A DNA stretch of 64,000 nucleotides from positions 3,410,320 through 3,474,319 of the forward strand of contig NZ_AP022871.1 in NCBI RefSeq assembly GCF_011764565.1, in the 5' to 3' direction. The notes beneath the pieces are model-generated. The model worked only from the letters and a program-made list of their open reading frames with translations. It ran no database searches and was not told the origin of the DNA. This DNA is from Phytohabitans suffuscus. Lineage in GTDB: Bacteria; Actinomycetota; Actinomycetes; Mycobacteriales; Micromonosporaceae. This document shows positions 30,500-38,500 of the stretch, in pieces (position 1 is the stretch's first letter; each line of letters opens with the position of its first letter). Position numbers and translations under genes: made by a program.

Positions 30500-31230
30500 G
30501 GCCGGACGCTAGCGGTCGGGTCCGACAGGCAGGCGTCAAGATCGGGCCAGCAGGTGGGCAGGCCGGTCGGCGCGACCGTCGGCGGGCTGACCGACGGCGG
30601 CAGCGGCACGTACGGCGGCGTGGGCGGCGTGGGCAGCGTCGGGCGGGGCAGAAGCGGGGGGCGCGGCGACGGTGTCGGCGGCAACGGCGAGGGAGACGGT
30701 GGCGGCGAGGGAGACGGTGGCGGCGAGGGAGACGGCGACGGCGAGGCCGGTGGGCTGCTCGGCCGTACGGGCTCGCTGGGCCGGGGTGCCGCGGGAGCCG
30801 GAGCCGACTCGGTGGGCCGCACCGGACGCTTGACCTTGCGCACCTTGCGCCGCTCCTGAGACTCCCGCTTGGGCGCCACCGCGCGCAACTGCTCCGCCAC
30901 GCCCGCCGGCAGCGGCACCTCGTCCGGCAGGACGGGCGGCGGGGGCGGCGGCACGACGACCGGCCCCGCGGAGGGGGGTGCGATGAAGGGAGTGGTCCCG
31001 CCCGCGTCGACCGAGTCGCCGACGTTTGCCGAGCCGGCGGTGATGCCCGCGATGATCGGCAGCGACGACATCGTCGCCAGCATGACCACAATCACCGTAT
31101 ACCGCCTGGTGGGACCCGCCAGGCCAGCCGCCCGGTGGACACCGGCGACCCGCCTGTCCGCGACGTGCGTGCCGCCCGCCCGCCGGTGGCGGACGAGCAG
31201 TGGCACCGGGCTGTCCCCGGGTTGCGGCAC
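30496..31230 (-). CDS. Pro/Ser-rich membrane-anchored hypothetical protein
   Basis: A 244-residue protein with one predicted membrane helix (YTVIVVMLATMSSLPIIAGIT, about 44-64) and, after it, a strongly Pro-rich part: PPPPPPVLPDEVPLPAG, then PSPSPSPPPSPSPPPSPS and LPTPPTPPYVPLPP. No folded domain is obvious. The PS run is coded by 18-bp direct repeats around 30685-30745. It may span the periphery of the cell envelope. The start at 31230 is uncertain. Confidence 0.5.
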   Translation of the reverse strand: MPQPGDSPVPLLVRHRRAGGTHVADRRVAGVHRAAGLAGPTRRYTVIVVMLATMSSLPIIAGITAGSANVGDSVDAGGTTPFIAPPSAGPVVVPPPPPPVLPDEVPLPAGVAEQLRAVAPKRESQERRKVRKVKRPVRPTESAPAPAAPRPSEPVRPSSPPASPSPSPSPPPSPSPPPSPSPLPPTPSPRPPLLPRPTLPTPPTPPYVPLPPSVSPPTVAPTGLPTCWPDLDACLSDPTASVRP

Positions 31231-31655
31231 GACCGAAGCTCCTTTGCGTCAAGTCCTCACACAGGGTGGACCACGACGACACACAGCGCCACCACTAGAG
31301 AGCGTGTCAATGTGCCAACTTTCCGGCTCAATCCGACCAATCTCCTCCCGAGGCCGACCTTGATCCGCTAAAGGCGACCTTGATCGCCAAGCCCGAGAAC
31401 CGGGGTGACAGAGGCCCCTACCAGGCAGGCTGCGAGCAGGCGGCCGCAGGATCCGAGGTGGCTCTATAGAGAGCCTCCTCACCTCTGCGAATATGGACCC
31501 GACGGCACCGCCGCCGTAGTCTCCGCCCATCCGCGGTGATCACGAGACGGGCCGCCGCACCGCCACGCGGCAACCCACACCCGGGCTAGGCGTGGCGACC
31601 GAGCCACGCGGTCCGGGACACCCCCGGCAGCCGCACCGACGACAGGGAGAGACGG
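31231..31655. other. Intergenic region upstream of pdhA with palindromes and a direct repeat
   Basis: 425 bp between divergent genes. It holds two copies of CGACCTTGATC 20 bp apart (31355-31365 and 31375-31385), the second inside the palindrome GGCGA-N6-TCGCC (31373-31388); and a perfect inverted repeat GGCTCT-ATAG-AGAGCC (31460-31475) flanked by GAGGTG...CACCTC. These look like operator or leader structures for the E1-E2 operon. No convincing gene is present. Confidence 0.5.
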
Positions 31656-32813
31656 ATGGCGAAGGGCGACCGCGGAGCTCCTGTCCGCGGCAGTGAGGTC
31701 GCCGGCGAACCAGCGCCGGATTTCGTCCAGTTACTCACCCCGGACGGGGAGCGGATCGAGAAGTCCGTCGGCGCCGACGGCGTCGAGTACTCGGTCGAGT
31801 TCACCGACGAGGAGTACCGGGAGCTCTACCGCGACCTGGTGGTCATCCGCCGCCTGGACGCCGAGGCCACCGCCCTCCAGCGCCAGGGCGAGCTGGGCAT
31901 CTGGGCCAGCCTGCTCGGGCAGGAGGCGGCTCAGGTGGGCTCCGGCCGGGCGCTGCGGCCGCAGGACATGGCGTTCCCCACCTACCGCGAGCACGGCGTG
32001 CTCTACTGCCGCGGGATCGACCCGATCATGCCGCTGAGCCTCTACCGCGGCATCGACCAGGGCGCCTGGGACCCCAACGAGTTCAAGGTCAACATGTACA
32101 CGATCGTGATCGGCGCGCAGACGCTGCACGCGACCGGGTACGCCATGGGCATCACCAAGGACGGCAAGGTCGGCGGCGACGACGGCGAGGCCGTGATCTG
32201 CTACTTCGGCGACGGCGCCACCTCGCAGGGCGATGTCAACGAGGCGTTCATCTGGTCCAGCGTCTTCCACGCCCCGATCGTCTTCTTCTGCCAGAACAAC
32301 CAGTACGCCATCTCCGAGCCGATCGAGAAGCAGACCCGCATCCCGCTCTACCGGCGGGCGGACGGCTTCGGCTTCCCCGGGCTGCGAGTGGACGGCAACG
32401 ACGTGCTCGCCACGTACGCGGTGACCCGGGCGGCGCTCGACAACGCCCGCCACGGCCAGGGTCCGACCCTGATCGAGGCGTACACGTACCGGATGGGCGC
32501 GCACACCACCACCGACGACCCGACCCGCTACCGGGTGGCGAGCGAGGTCGAGGAGTGGCAGGCCAAGGACCCGATCGCCAGGGTACGCGCTTTCGTGGAG
32601 AAGCAGCAGATCGCCGACGCGGCCTTCTTCGCCGAGGTGGACGAGCAGGCCAAGCAGGAGTCGCTGCACCTGCGCGAGCGGGTGCTCGCCATGCCCGACC
32701 CGCATCCGCTGACGCTCTTCGACAACGTCTACCCCAACGGCTCGCCGGTCGTCGACGCCCAGCGCGAGCGGTTCGCCGGGTACCTGGACTCGTTCGAGGG
32801 GAGTGCGCACTGA
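31656..32813 (+). CDS. pdhA: 2-oxoacid (pyruvate-type) dehydrogenase E1 component, alpha subunit
   Basis: A 385-residue thiamine-diphosphate enzyme subunit. The TPP motif GDGATSQGDVNEAF...QNN (GDG-x26-NN) is complete, as is the phosphorylation-loop-like YRMGAHTTTDDPTRYR. It decarboxylates a 2-oxoacid and, with E1-beta, transfers the acyl group to lipoyl-E2. Sequence alone does not separate pyruvate from branched-chain 2-oxoacid specificity; three-gene E1a-E1b-E2 operons of this kind in actinobacteria are usually called pdhABC, sometimes bkdABC. A GGGAGAG precedes ATG 31656, and pdhB starts at its stop codon. Confidence 0.9.
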   Translation: MAKGDRGAPVRGSEVAGEPAPDFVQLLTPDGERIEKSVGADGVEYSVEFTDEEYRELYRDLVVIRRLDAEATALQRQGELGIWASLLGQEAAQVGSGRALRPQDMAFPTYREHGVLYCRGIDPIMPLSLYRGIDQGAWDPNEFKVNMYTIVIGAQTLHATGYAMGITKDGKVGGDDGEAVICYFGDGATSQGDVNEAFIWSSVFHAPIVFFCQNNQYAISEPIEKQTRIPLYRRADGFGFPGLRVDGNDVLATYAVTRAALDNARHGQGPTLIEAYTYRMGAHTTTDDPTRYRVASEVEEWQAKDPIARVRAFVEKQQIADAAFFAEVDEQAKQESLHLRERVLAMPDPHPLTLFDNVYPNGSPVVDAQRERFAGYLDSFEGSAH

Positions 32814-33786
32814 TGGCCGAGAAGCTCACCATTGGCAAGGCGCTCAACGCCGGTCTCCGCCGCGCCCTGGAGCACGACCCCAAGGTGCTCGTGATGGGCG
32901 AAGACGTGGGCAAGCTGGGCGGGGTGTTCCGGATCACCGACGGCCTGCAGAAGGACTTCGGCGAAGACCGCGTGATCGACACGCCGCTGGCCGAGTCGGG
33001 CATCATCGGCACCGCCATCGGCCTCGCGATCCGTGGCTACCGCCCGGTGTGCGAGATCCAGTTCGACGGCTTCGTCTACCCCGCGTACGACCAGATCGTC
33101 TCCCAGGTAGCCAAGATGCACTTCCGGTCCCAGGGCAAGGTCAAGGTGCCCATGGTGATCCGCATCCCGTTCGGCGGGGCATCGGCGCGGTCGAGCACCA
33201 CTCCGAGTCGCCCGAGGCGTACTTCGCGCACACCGCCGGCCTCAAGGTGGTGGCGTGCAGCTCGCCGCAGGACGCGTACACGATGATCCAGCAGGCCATC
33301 GCCTCGGACGACCCGATCGTGTTCCTGGAGCCCAAGCGGCGATACCACGAAAAGGGCGACGTCGACACCGAGGCCACCTACCCGCTGCACGCCTCGCGCC
33401 GGGTGCGCCCAGGCACCGACGTGACCGTCCTGGCGTACGGCCCGATGGTGCGCACCGCCCTCGACGCCGCGACCGCCGCCGCTGAGGACGGCCGTGACCT
33501 GGAGGTCTTCGACCTGCGCACGCTGTCGCCGCTCGACCTCGAGCCGGTGTACGAGTCGGTGCGCCGCACCGGCCGGTGCGTCGTGGTGCACGAGGCGCCC
33601 AGCAACGTGGGGCTCGGCGCGGAGATCGCCGCCCGTGTCACCGAGGAGTGCTTCTACTCCCTCGAGGCTCCAGTGCTGCGGGTGACCGGCTTCGACACCC
33701 CGTACCCGGCCGCCCGGCTGGAGGAGGACTACCTGCCCGACCTCGACCGGGTGCTCGACGCCGTCGACCGCACCTTCGGCTGGTGA
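32813..33786 (+). pseudogene. pdhB: E1 component beta subunit, interrupted by a one-base frameshift
   Basis: The gene begins MAEKLTIGKALNAGLRRALEHD (ATG 32813) and reads as E1-beta through GEDVGKLGGVF, DTPLAESGIIGTAIG and EIQFDGFVYPAYDQIVSQVAKMHFRSQG to RIPFGG. The matching continuation, GAVEHHSESPEAYFAHT...DDPIVFLEPKRRYH...ARLEEDYLPDLDRVLDAV, is in another frame. Adding one G to the GGGG at 33176-33179 restores an uninterrupted 324-residue protein with the expected GGGIGAVEHHS. Neither half alone would be functional, yet flanking pdhA and pdhC are intact, so I think a consensus error is likelier than a real mutation. The 5' end touches the pdhA stop; the stop overlaps a possible GTG for pdhC. 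Confidence 0.85.
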
Positions 33787-33791
33787 GCGGG

Positions 33792-35078
33792 ATGTCACGG
33801 ATCAAGGAGTTCCCGCTACCCGACCTCGGTGAGGGCCTGGTCGAGGGCGAGATCCTCAAGTGGCTCGTCGCCGTGGGCGACACGATCGAGCTCAACCAGC
33901 CGATCGTCGAGGTCGAGACGGCCAAGGCCGCCGTCGAGATCCCGGCCAAGTGGGCCGGCAAGGTGCACGCGATCCACCACCAGGAGGGCACCACCGTCGA
34001 GGTCGGCATGCCGATCATCTCGATCGACACCGACCCTGGCGCCGGCGAGCCGGCCGAGGCGGAGCGCACCCCGGTCCTGGTGGGTTACGGCCCGCGGACG
34101 GCCGCGGCGTCGCGCCGACCCCGAAAAGCCAATGGGAGTACGCCGTCCGTCTCCCCGCCTCCGGTGCGGACGACTCCCGCTCCCCCGCCACCGCCACCGG
34201 TCGTCGAGGCTCCAGCGCCTCCGGCGCGTGCCCTCGCCAAGCCGCCCGTCCGCAAGTTCGCCCGGGACCTGGGCGTCGACCTGACCGGACTGACCGGCAC
34301 CGGCCCGCAAGGCTCGATCACGCGCGACGACGTGCAGGCCGCGGTGTCGGCTCCGGCGGCGGCTCCGGTGTTCTCCGCCGAGCGCGAGCAACGCATCCCG
34401 GTCAAGGGCGTGCGCAAGCTCACGGCGGAAAACATGGTCTCCTCGGCGTTCACCGCGCCGCACGTCACCGAGTTCCTGACGGTCGACATGACCCGGTCGA
34501 TCAAGGCGCTCGACCGGCTGCGGGCGCTGCCGGAGTGGCGCGAGGTGCGGGTCTCCCCGCTGCTCCTGGTGGCCAAGGCGGTGCTGCTGGCCGCCGGCCG
34601 CCACCCGATGGTCAACTCGACCTGGGCGGGCGACGAGATCGTGGTGAAGCAGTACGTCAACCTCGGCATCGCCGCCGCCACCGACCGCGGCCTGATCGTC
34701 CCCAACATCAAGGACGCGGGACGGCTCTCGCTGCGCGAGCTGGCCGACGCGATGACCGCGCTGGTGCAGACCGCCAAGTCGGGGCGCACCGCACCCGCCG
34801 ACATGTCGGGCGGCACCTTCACGATCACGAACGTGGGCGTCTTCGGCGTCGACAGCGGCACCCCGATCCTGCCGCCGGGCGAGTCGGCGATCCTGGCGTT
34901 CGGCGCGGTCAAGGAGGCGCCGTGGGTCCACAAGGGCAAGATCCGTGTGCGGCAGGTCACGACGCTCGGCCTGTCGTTCGACCACCGCGTCATCGACGGC
35001 GAGCTGGGGTCGAAGTTCCTGCGTGACGTGGGTGCCTTCCTCACCGATCCGGAGGCCAGCCTCCTGGCTTGGACTTAG
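33792..35078 (+). CDS. pdhC: Dihydrolipoamide acyltransferase (E2) of the 2-oxoacid dehydrogenase complex
   Basis: A 428-residue E2. Order: one lipoyl domain (1-80) with the lipoylated lysine in VETAKAAVEIP, a Pro-rich flexible linker, the peripheral subunit-binding domain (KPPVRKFARDLGVDLTGLTG...GSITRDDV, about 150-185) and the catalytic acyltransferase domain with DHRVIDG near the C-terminus (the HxxxDG active site) and the NVGVFG segment. It accepts the acyl group from E1 and passes it to CoA. ATG 33792 is chosen; GTG 33783 overlaps the pdhB stop and is possible. No E3 gene is present in the window. Confidence 0.93.
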   Translation: MSRIKEFPLPDLGEGLVEGEILKWLVAVGDTIELNQPIVEVETAKAAVEIPAKWAGKVHAIHHQEGTTVEVGMPIISIDTDPGAGEPAEAERTPVLVGYGPRTAAASRRPRKANGSTPSVSPPPVRTTPAPPPPPPVVEAPAPPARALAKPPVRKFARDLGVDLTGLTGTGPQGSITRDDVQAAVSAPAAAPVFSAEREQRIPVKGVRKLTAENMVSSAFTAPHVTEFLTVDMTRSIKALDRLRALPEWREVRVSPLLLVAKAVLLAAGRHPMVNSTWAGDEIVVKQYVNLGIAAATDRGLIVPNIKDAGRLSLRELADAMTALVQTAKSGRTAPADMSGGTFTITNVGVFGVDSGTPILPPGESAILAFGAVKEAPWVHKGKIRVRQVTTLGLSFDHRVIDGELGSKFLRDVGAFLTDPEASLLAWT

Positions 35079-35085
35079 TTCTTTA

Positions 35086-35127
35086 GGTGGGTGGCCGACC
35101 TCACCTAATAATCGTTGGCCACCCACC
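35086..35127 (+). terminator. Inverted repeat downstream of the E2 gene
   Basis: An 11-bp perfect stem (arms 35086-35096 GGTGGGTGGCC and 35117-35127) with a 20-nt loop directly after the pdhC stop at 35078. It lacks a T-run, but the position fits the end of the pdhABC operon. Confidence 0.55.
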
Positions 35128-35175
35128 CCTCTTCCGCGCTTAAATGAAGGCGAAGCATCAGGGGGAGGGAACGCC

Positions 35176-35313
35176 ATGAAGATGATCGACCGCTACCGCA
35201 GCCACCGTGAGGCCACGCGTCGAGCTCGCGCCATCGAGCGCGCGCTCCGTCAGGCCAACTCGCCTGCCGTGCGCGACGAGATCCGCATCATCGCGCAGCG
35301 TCACTACGGGTAG
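35176..35313 (+). CDS. Very small basic protein
   Basis: A 45-residue, very basic and helical protein (MKMIDRYRSHREATRRARAIE...IRIIAQRHYG) with a strong purine-rich ribosome-binding site (GGGGGAGGGA) ahead of ATG 35176. Small proteins of just this kind are widespread in actinobacteria, with unknown role. It has its own upstream region after the pdhC terminator and is followed by a hairpin at 35335-35357. Confidence 0.7.
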   Translation: MKMIDRYRSHREATRRARAIERALRQANSPAVRDEIRIIAQRHYG

Positions 35314-35334
35314 GTTCACTACTCAGATCTACGG

Positions 35335-35357
35335 CCCGTCCGGTTTCACCGGGCGGG
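35335..35357 (+). terminator. Short hairpin after the 45-residue gene
   Basis: A 10-bp stem with one G-U pair (CCCGTCCGGT / ACCGGGCGGG, arms 35335-35344 and 35348-35357) and a 3-nt loop, 21 bp after the stop. It is followed by TCGTTGG and not by a T-run. Probable terminator. Confidence 0.5.
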
Positions 35358-35593
35358 TCGTTGGCATGTGTACAGGCCACTTCGGGCATTCACAGGTCCT
35401 GAGACCGGGATTCCTCACGGCTGCGAGCGCCCGGTACGGTTGGCGGGGTCGCTGCCCACACGCAGGTACCTGCTGTCATCGATCAACCACCGGTGGCAGC
35501 GGTACGTGTAAAGGAGCGGCGACGTGCACGGCCGGCTTCGCCGGACCTCCGCGCGGAGGCGGCACGGCCGAGATGCGATGGAGGAGGCGCAAC

Positions 35594-38500
35594 ATGACGT
35601 CCGAGGGCCCGCAGCACCCCGGCCACGAGCCGGACGACGCTGCGCGGGGCGCCAGCGGACCCGCGCCCCAGGCGGCGCACGACAGTGAGTGGGGTGCCCC
35701 GTCGTGGGGCACGCCGCCGGGCGGTGCTGAGCCTGCTCCGCCGGCACCGGCCTTCCCCGCCGGCTGGTCTCCACAGCCCGGCGCCTACCCACCCCCGCCA
35801 GCCGCATACCCGCCGCCGCCCGGCCCGGGTGGCCCATCCGGTTCGGCCCAGGTGCCGCCGCCGGGCGCTCCATCCGTGCCCCCGCCAGGCGCCAGCGGCT
35901 CGGCCTCCGTCCCGCCGGGTGCCCCTTTCGGCGGTCCGCGCCCGCAGGGCTCGGCCTCTGTCCCGCAGGGCTCCGCCTCGGTGCCGCGCCCGGCCGCCGA
36001 GCCGGTCGGCCTGCCGCCCGAAGCCTGGGCGCCGGCGGGCTCGTGGCCGCCCGCACCGACCTCACCACCCACCGCTTTCCCACCGCCCGCTTTCCCGCCA
36101 CCGGCCCCGCCGGGCGCCCCGCCCGCGTCCGCACCGGTCCCGGGCGAGGGACGCGGCTTCCCGCCAGGACTCGGCTTCCCACCACCCGACCTGCCGTCCC
36201 CCGGCTCGCCTCCTGAGGCGCCGACCAGCGGCGGGCGTTCTGAGCTGCCCAAGCGCGAGCCCCGCCGGTTCGAGCAGTTCGAGCCGATGTCCCGCGAGGC
36301 CGCCTTCGGCTCGGCCCGTCCGGACCCGGGCGCCCCCCGACCCGACGAGGGCCGTCTCGGCGGCGACCGCGGCGGCTTCGGCAGCGCCCTGGGCGGCTTC
36401 GGCGGTGCCCAAGGCGGCCTCGGCGCGGACCGCGGCGGCCTTGAAAGCGCCCCGGGCGGCTTCAGCGGTGCCGAAGGCGGGTTCAGCGGCGACCGCGGCG
36501 CCCAGGGTGGTTTCGGCGCCGACCAGGGTGGTCTCGGCGCGGACCGCGGCGGCCTTGGGAGCGCCCCAGGCGGCTTCAGCGGCGACCAAGGCGGGTTCGG
36601 CGGCGACCCTGGTGGCTTTGGCGGCGACCGCGGTGACCAAGGCGGCTTCCGTCCCGGCCAGCCGGACTTCGGCGGCGGTGACCAGGGCGGCTTCGGTCGC
36701 GCGCAGGGCGGATTCGGCGGCGACCGCGACGGCCAGGACGAGGGCGGCGTCGGGGGTGGACGCCCCGGGCCGTCCGGCTTCGGCACGGATCGCGAGGCCG
36801 GTGGCTTCGGTTCCGGTCCTGGTGACGAGCGCAGCTTCGGCGACGGCCGTGGCTTCGGCGACGATCGTGGCTTCAGCACCGGCGGCGTCGACGAGCGCGG
36901 CTTCGCCAGTGGGACCGGTGACGAACGCAGCTTCGGCAGCGGTGCCAGTGACGAACGCGGGTTCGGCGACGGCGGTGGCTTCCGCGGTGATCGCGGCTTC
37001 GGCAGTGGGACCGGCGACGAGCGCGGCTTCGGCGGCGGTTCCAGTGACGAACGCGGCTTCGGTAGCGGGACCGGTGACGAGCGCGGGCTCGGCGGCGGTG
37101 CCGGCGACGAGCGCGGCTTCAGCACCGGTGACGAGCGCGGCTTCAGCACCGGTGACGAGCGCGGCTTCAGCACCGGTGACGAGCGCGGCTTCAGCACCGG
37201 CGACGAGCGCGGCTTCAGCACCGGCGACGAGCGCGGCTTCAGCACCGGCGACGAGCGCGGCTTCAGCACCGGCGACGAGCGCGGCTTCAGCACCGGTGAC
37301 GAGCGCGGCTTCAGCACCGGTGACGAGCGCGGCTTCAGCACCGGTGACGAGCGCGGCTTCAGCACCGGTGACGAGCGCGGCTTCAGCACCGGTGACGAGC
37401 GCGGCTTCAGCACCGGTGACGAGCGCGGCTTCAGCACCGGTGACGAGCGCGGCTTCAGCACCGGTGACGAGCGCGGCTTCAGCACCGGTGACGAGCGCGG
37501 CTTCAGCACCGGTGACGAGCGCGGCTTCAGCACCGGTGACGTGCGCGGCTTCAGCACCGGTGACGTGCGCGGCTTCAGCGCTGGTGACGAGCGTGGATTC
37601 GGTGCCGGTGGCGAGCGTGGGTTCGGTGGCGCTTTCGCGGCCCGGCAGGGTGATCGCGAGGGCTTCGGCTCGGCCGACCGCGAAGGGTTCGGCCCCGCCG
37701 ACCGCGAGGGCACGCCGGCTCGCGAGGGCTTCGGTCCGTCCGGCGGTGACGACTTCAACCAGGGCGACCGCGAGGGCTTCGGCGCCGCTGGCCGTGCGGG
37801 CTTCGGTTCCGCCGGCCGCGAGGGCTTCGGACAGGCCGGTCGCGACGGCGCGGACGACTTCGGCGCCGGGGGTTTCGCCTCCAGCCCTGGTCCGCGCGAG
37901 GGCGGCGGCTTCGGTTCCGCCTGGCCGGACGCCTTCGACTCCGGCCGTCCCGGCGGCCACGCGGAGGCCCCGAGCCGATACGAGGCCCTGCGGCGACCGG
38001 ACAGCGGTCCCGCCGAGCCCGAGGGTCATGACCGGGACGACTTCGACCGCGACTCGTTCGGCCCCAGCGCGGGCGGAGGCGGCCGCGGCTTCCCGGAGGG
38101 CGGCGTCGACTTCGGTGGGCGCGACCCGGGTGGCTTCCGGCCAGGTGGCTTCGAGGCCGGCCGGCAGGAGCCGGCGGCGTTCGAGGCCGGCCACCCGGAG
38201 CGCGGCGGGTTCGAGCCGACCCGGCAGGAGTCCGTGCCGTTCGAGGCCGGCCGGCCGGAGCGCGGCGGGTTCGAGCCTGCTCCCTCGGAGCGGGGCGGGT
38301 TCGAGCCTGGCCACCCGGAGCGGGGCGGGTTCGAGCTTGGCCGGCAGGAGCCGGCGGCGTTCGAGCCGGGCCGCCCGGAGCACGACGGGTTCGAGCCGGC
38401 GCGTGGCTTCGAGCAGGGACGTGGCTTCGAGCCTGGGCACGGGTTCGAGCCGGCGCGGGCTGAGGCCGGCGGCTTCGAGCAGACCCGCTTCGGCCCTGGC

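Noticed and set aside
31249..31530. A 93-codon minus-strand frame upstream of pdhA.
   Set aside because: No domain, poor codon bias and the region is full of palindromes that look regulatory.
37106..37609. CRISPR-like regular repeats.
   Set aside because: The 24-bp units are contiguous without spacers and code an in-frame peptide; it is a coding minisatellite.
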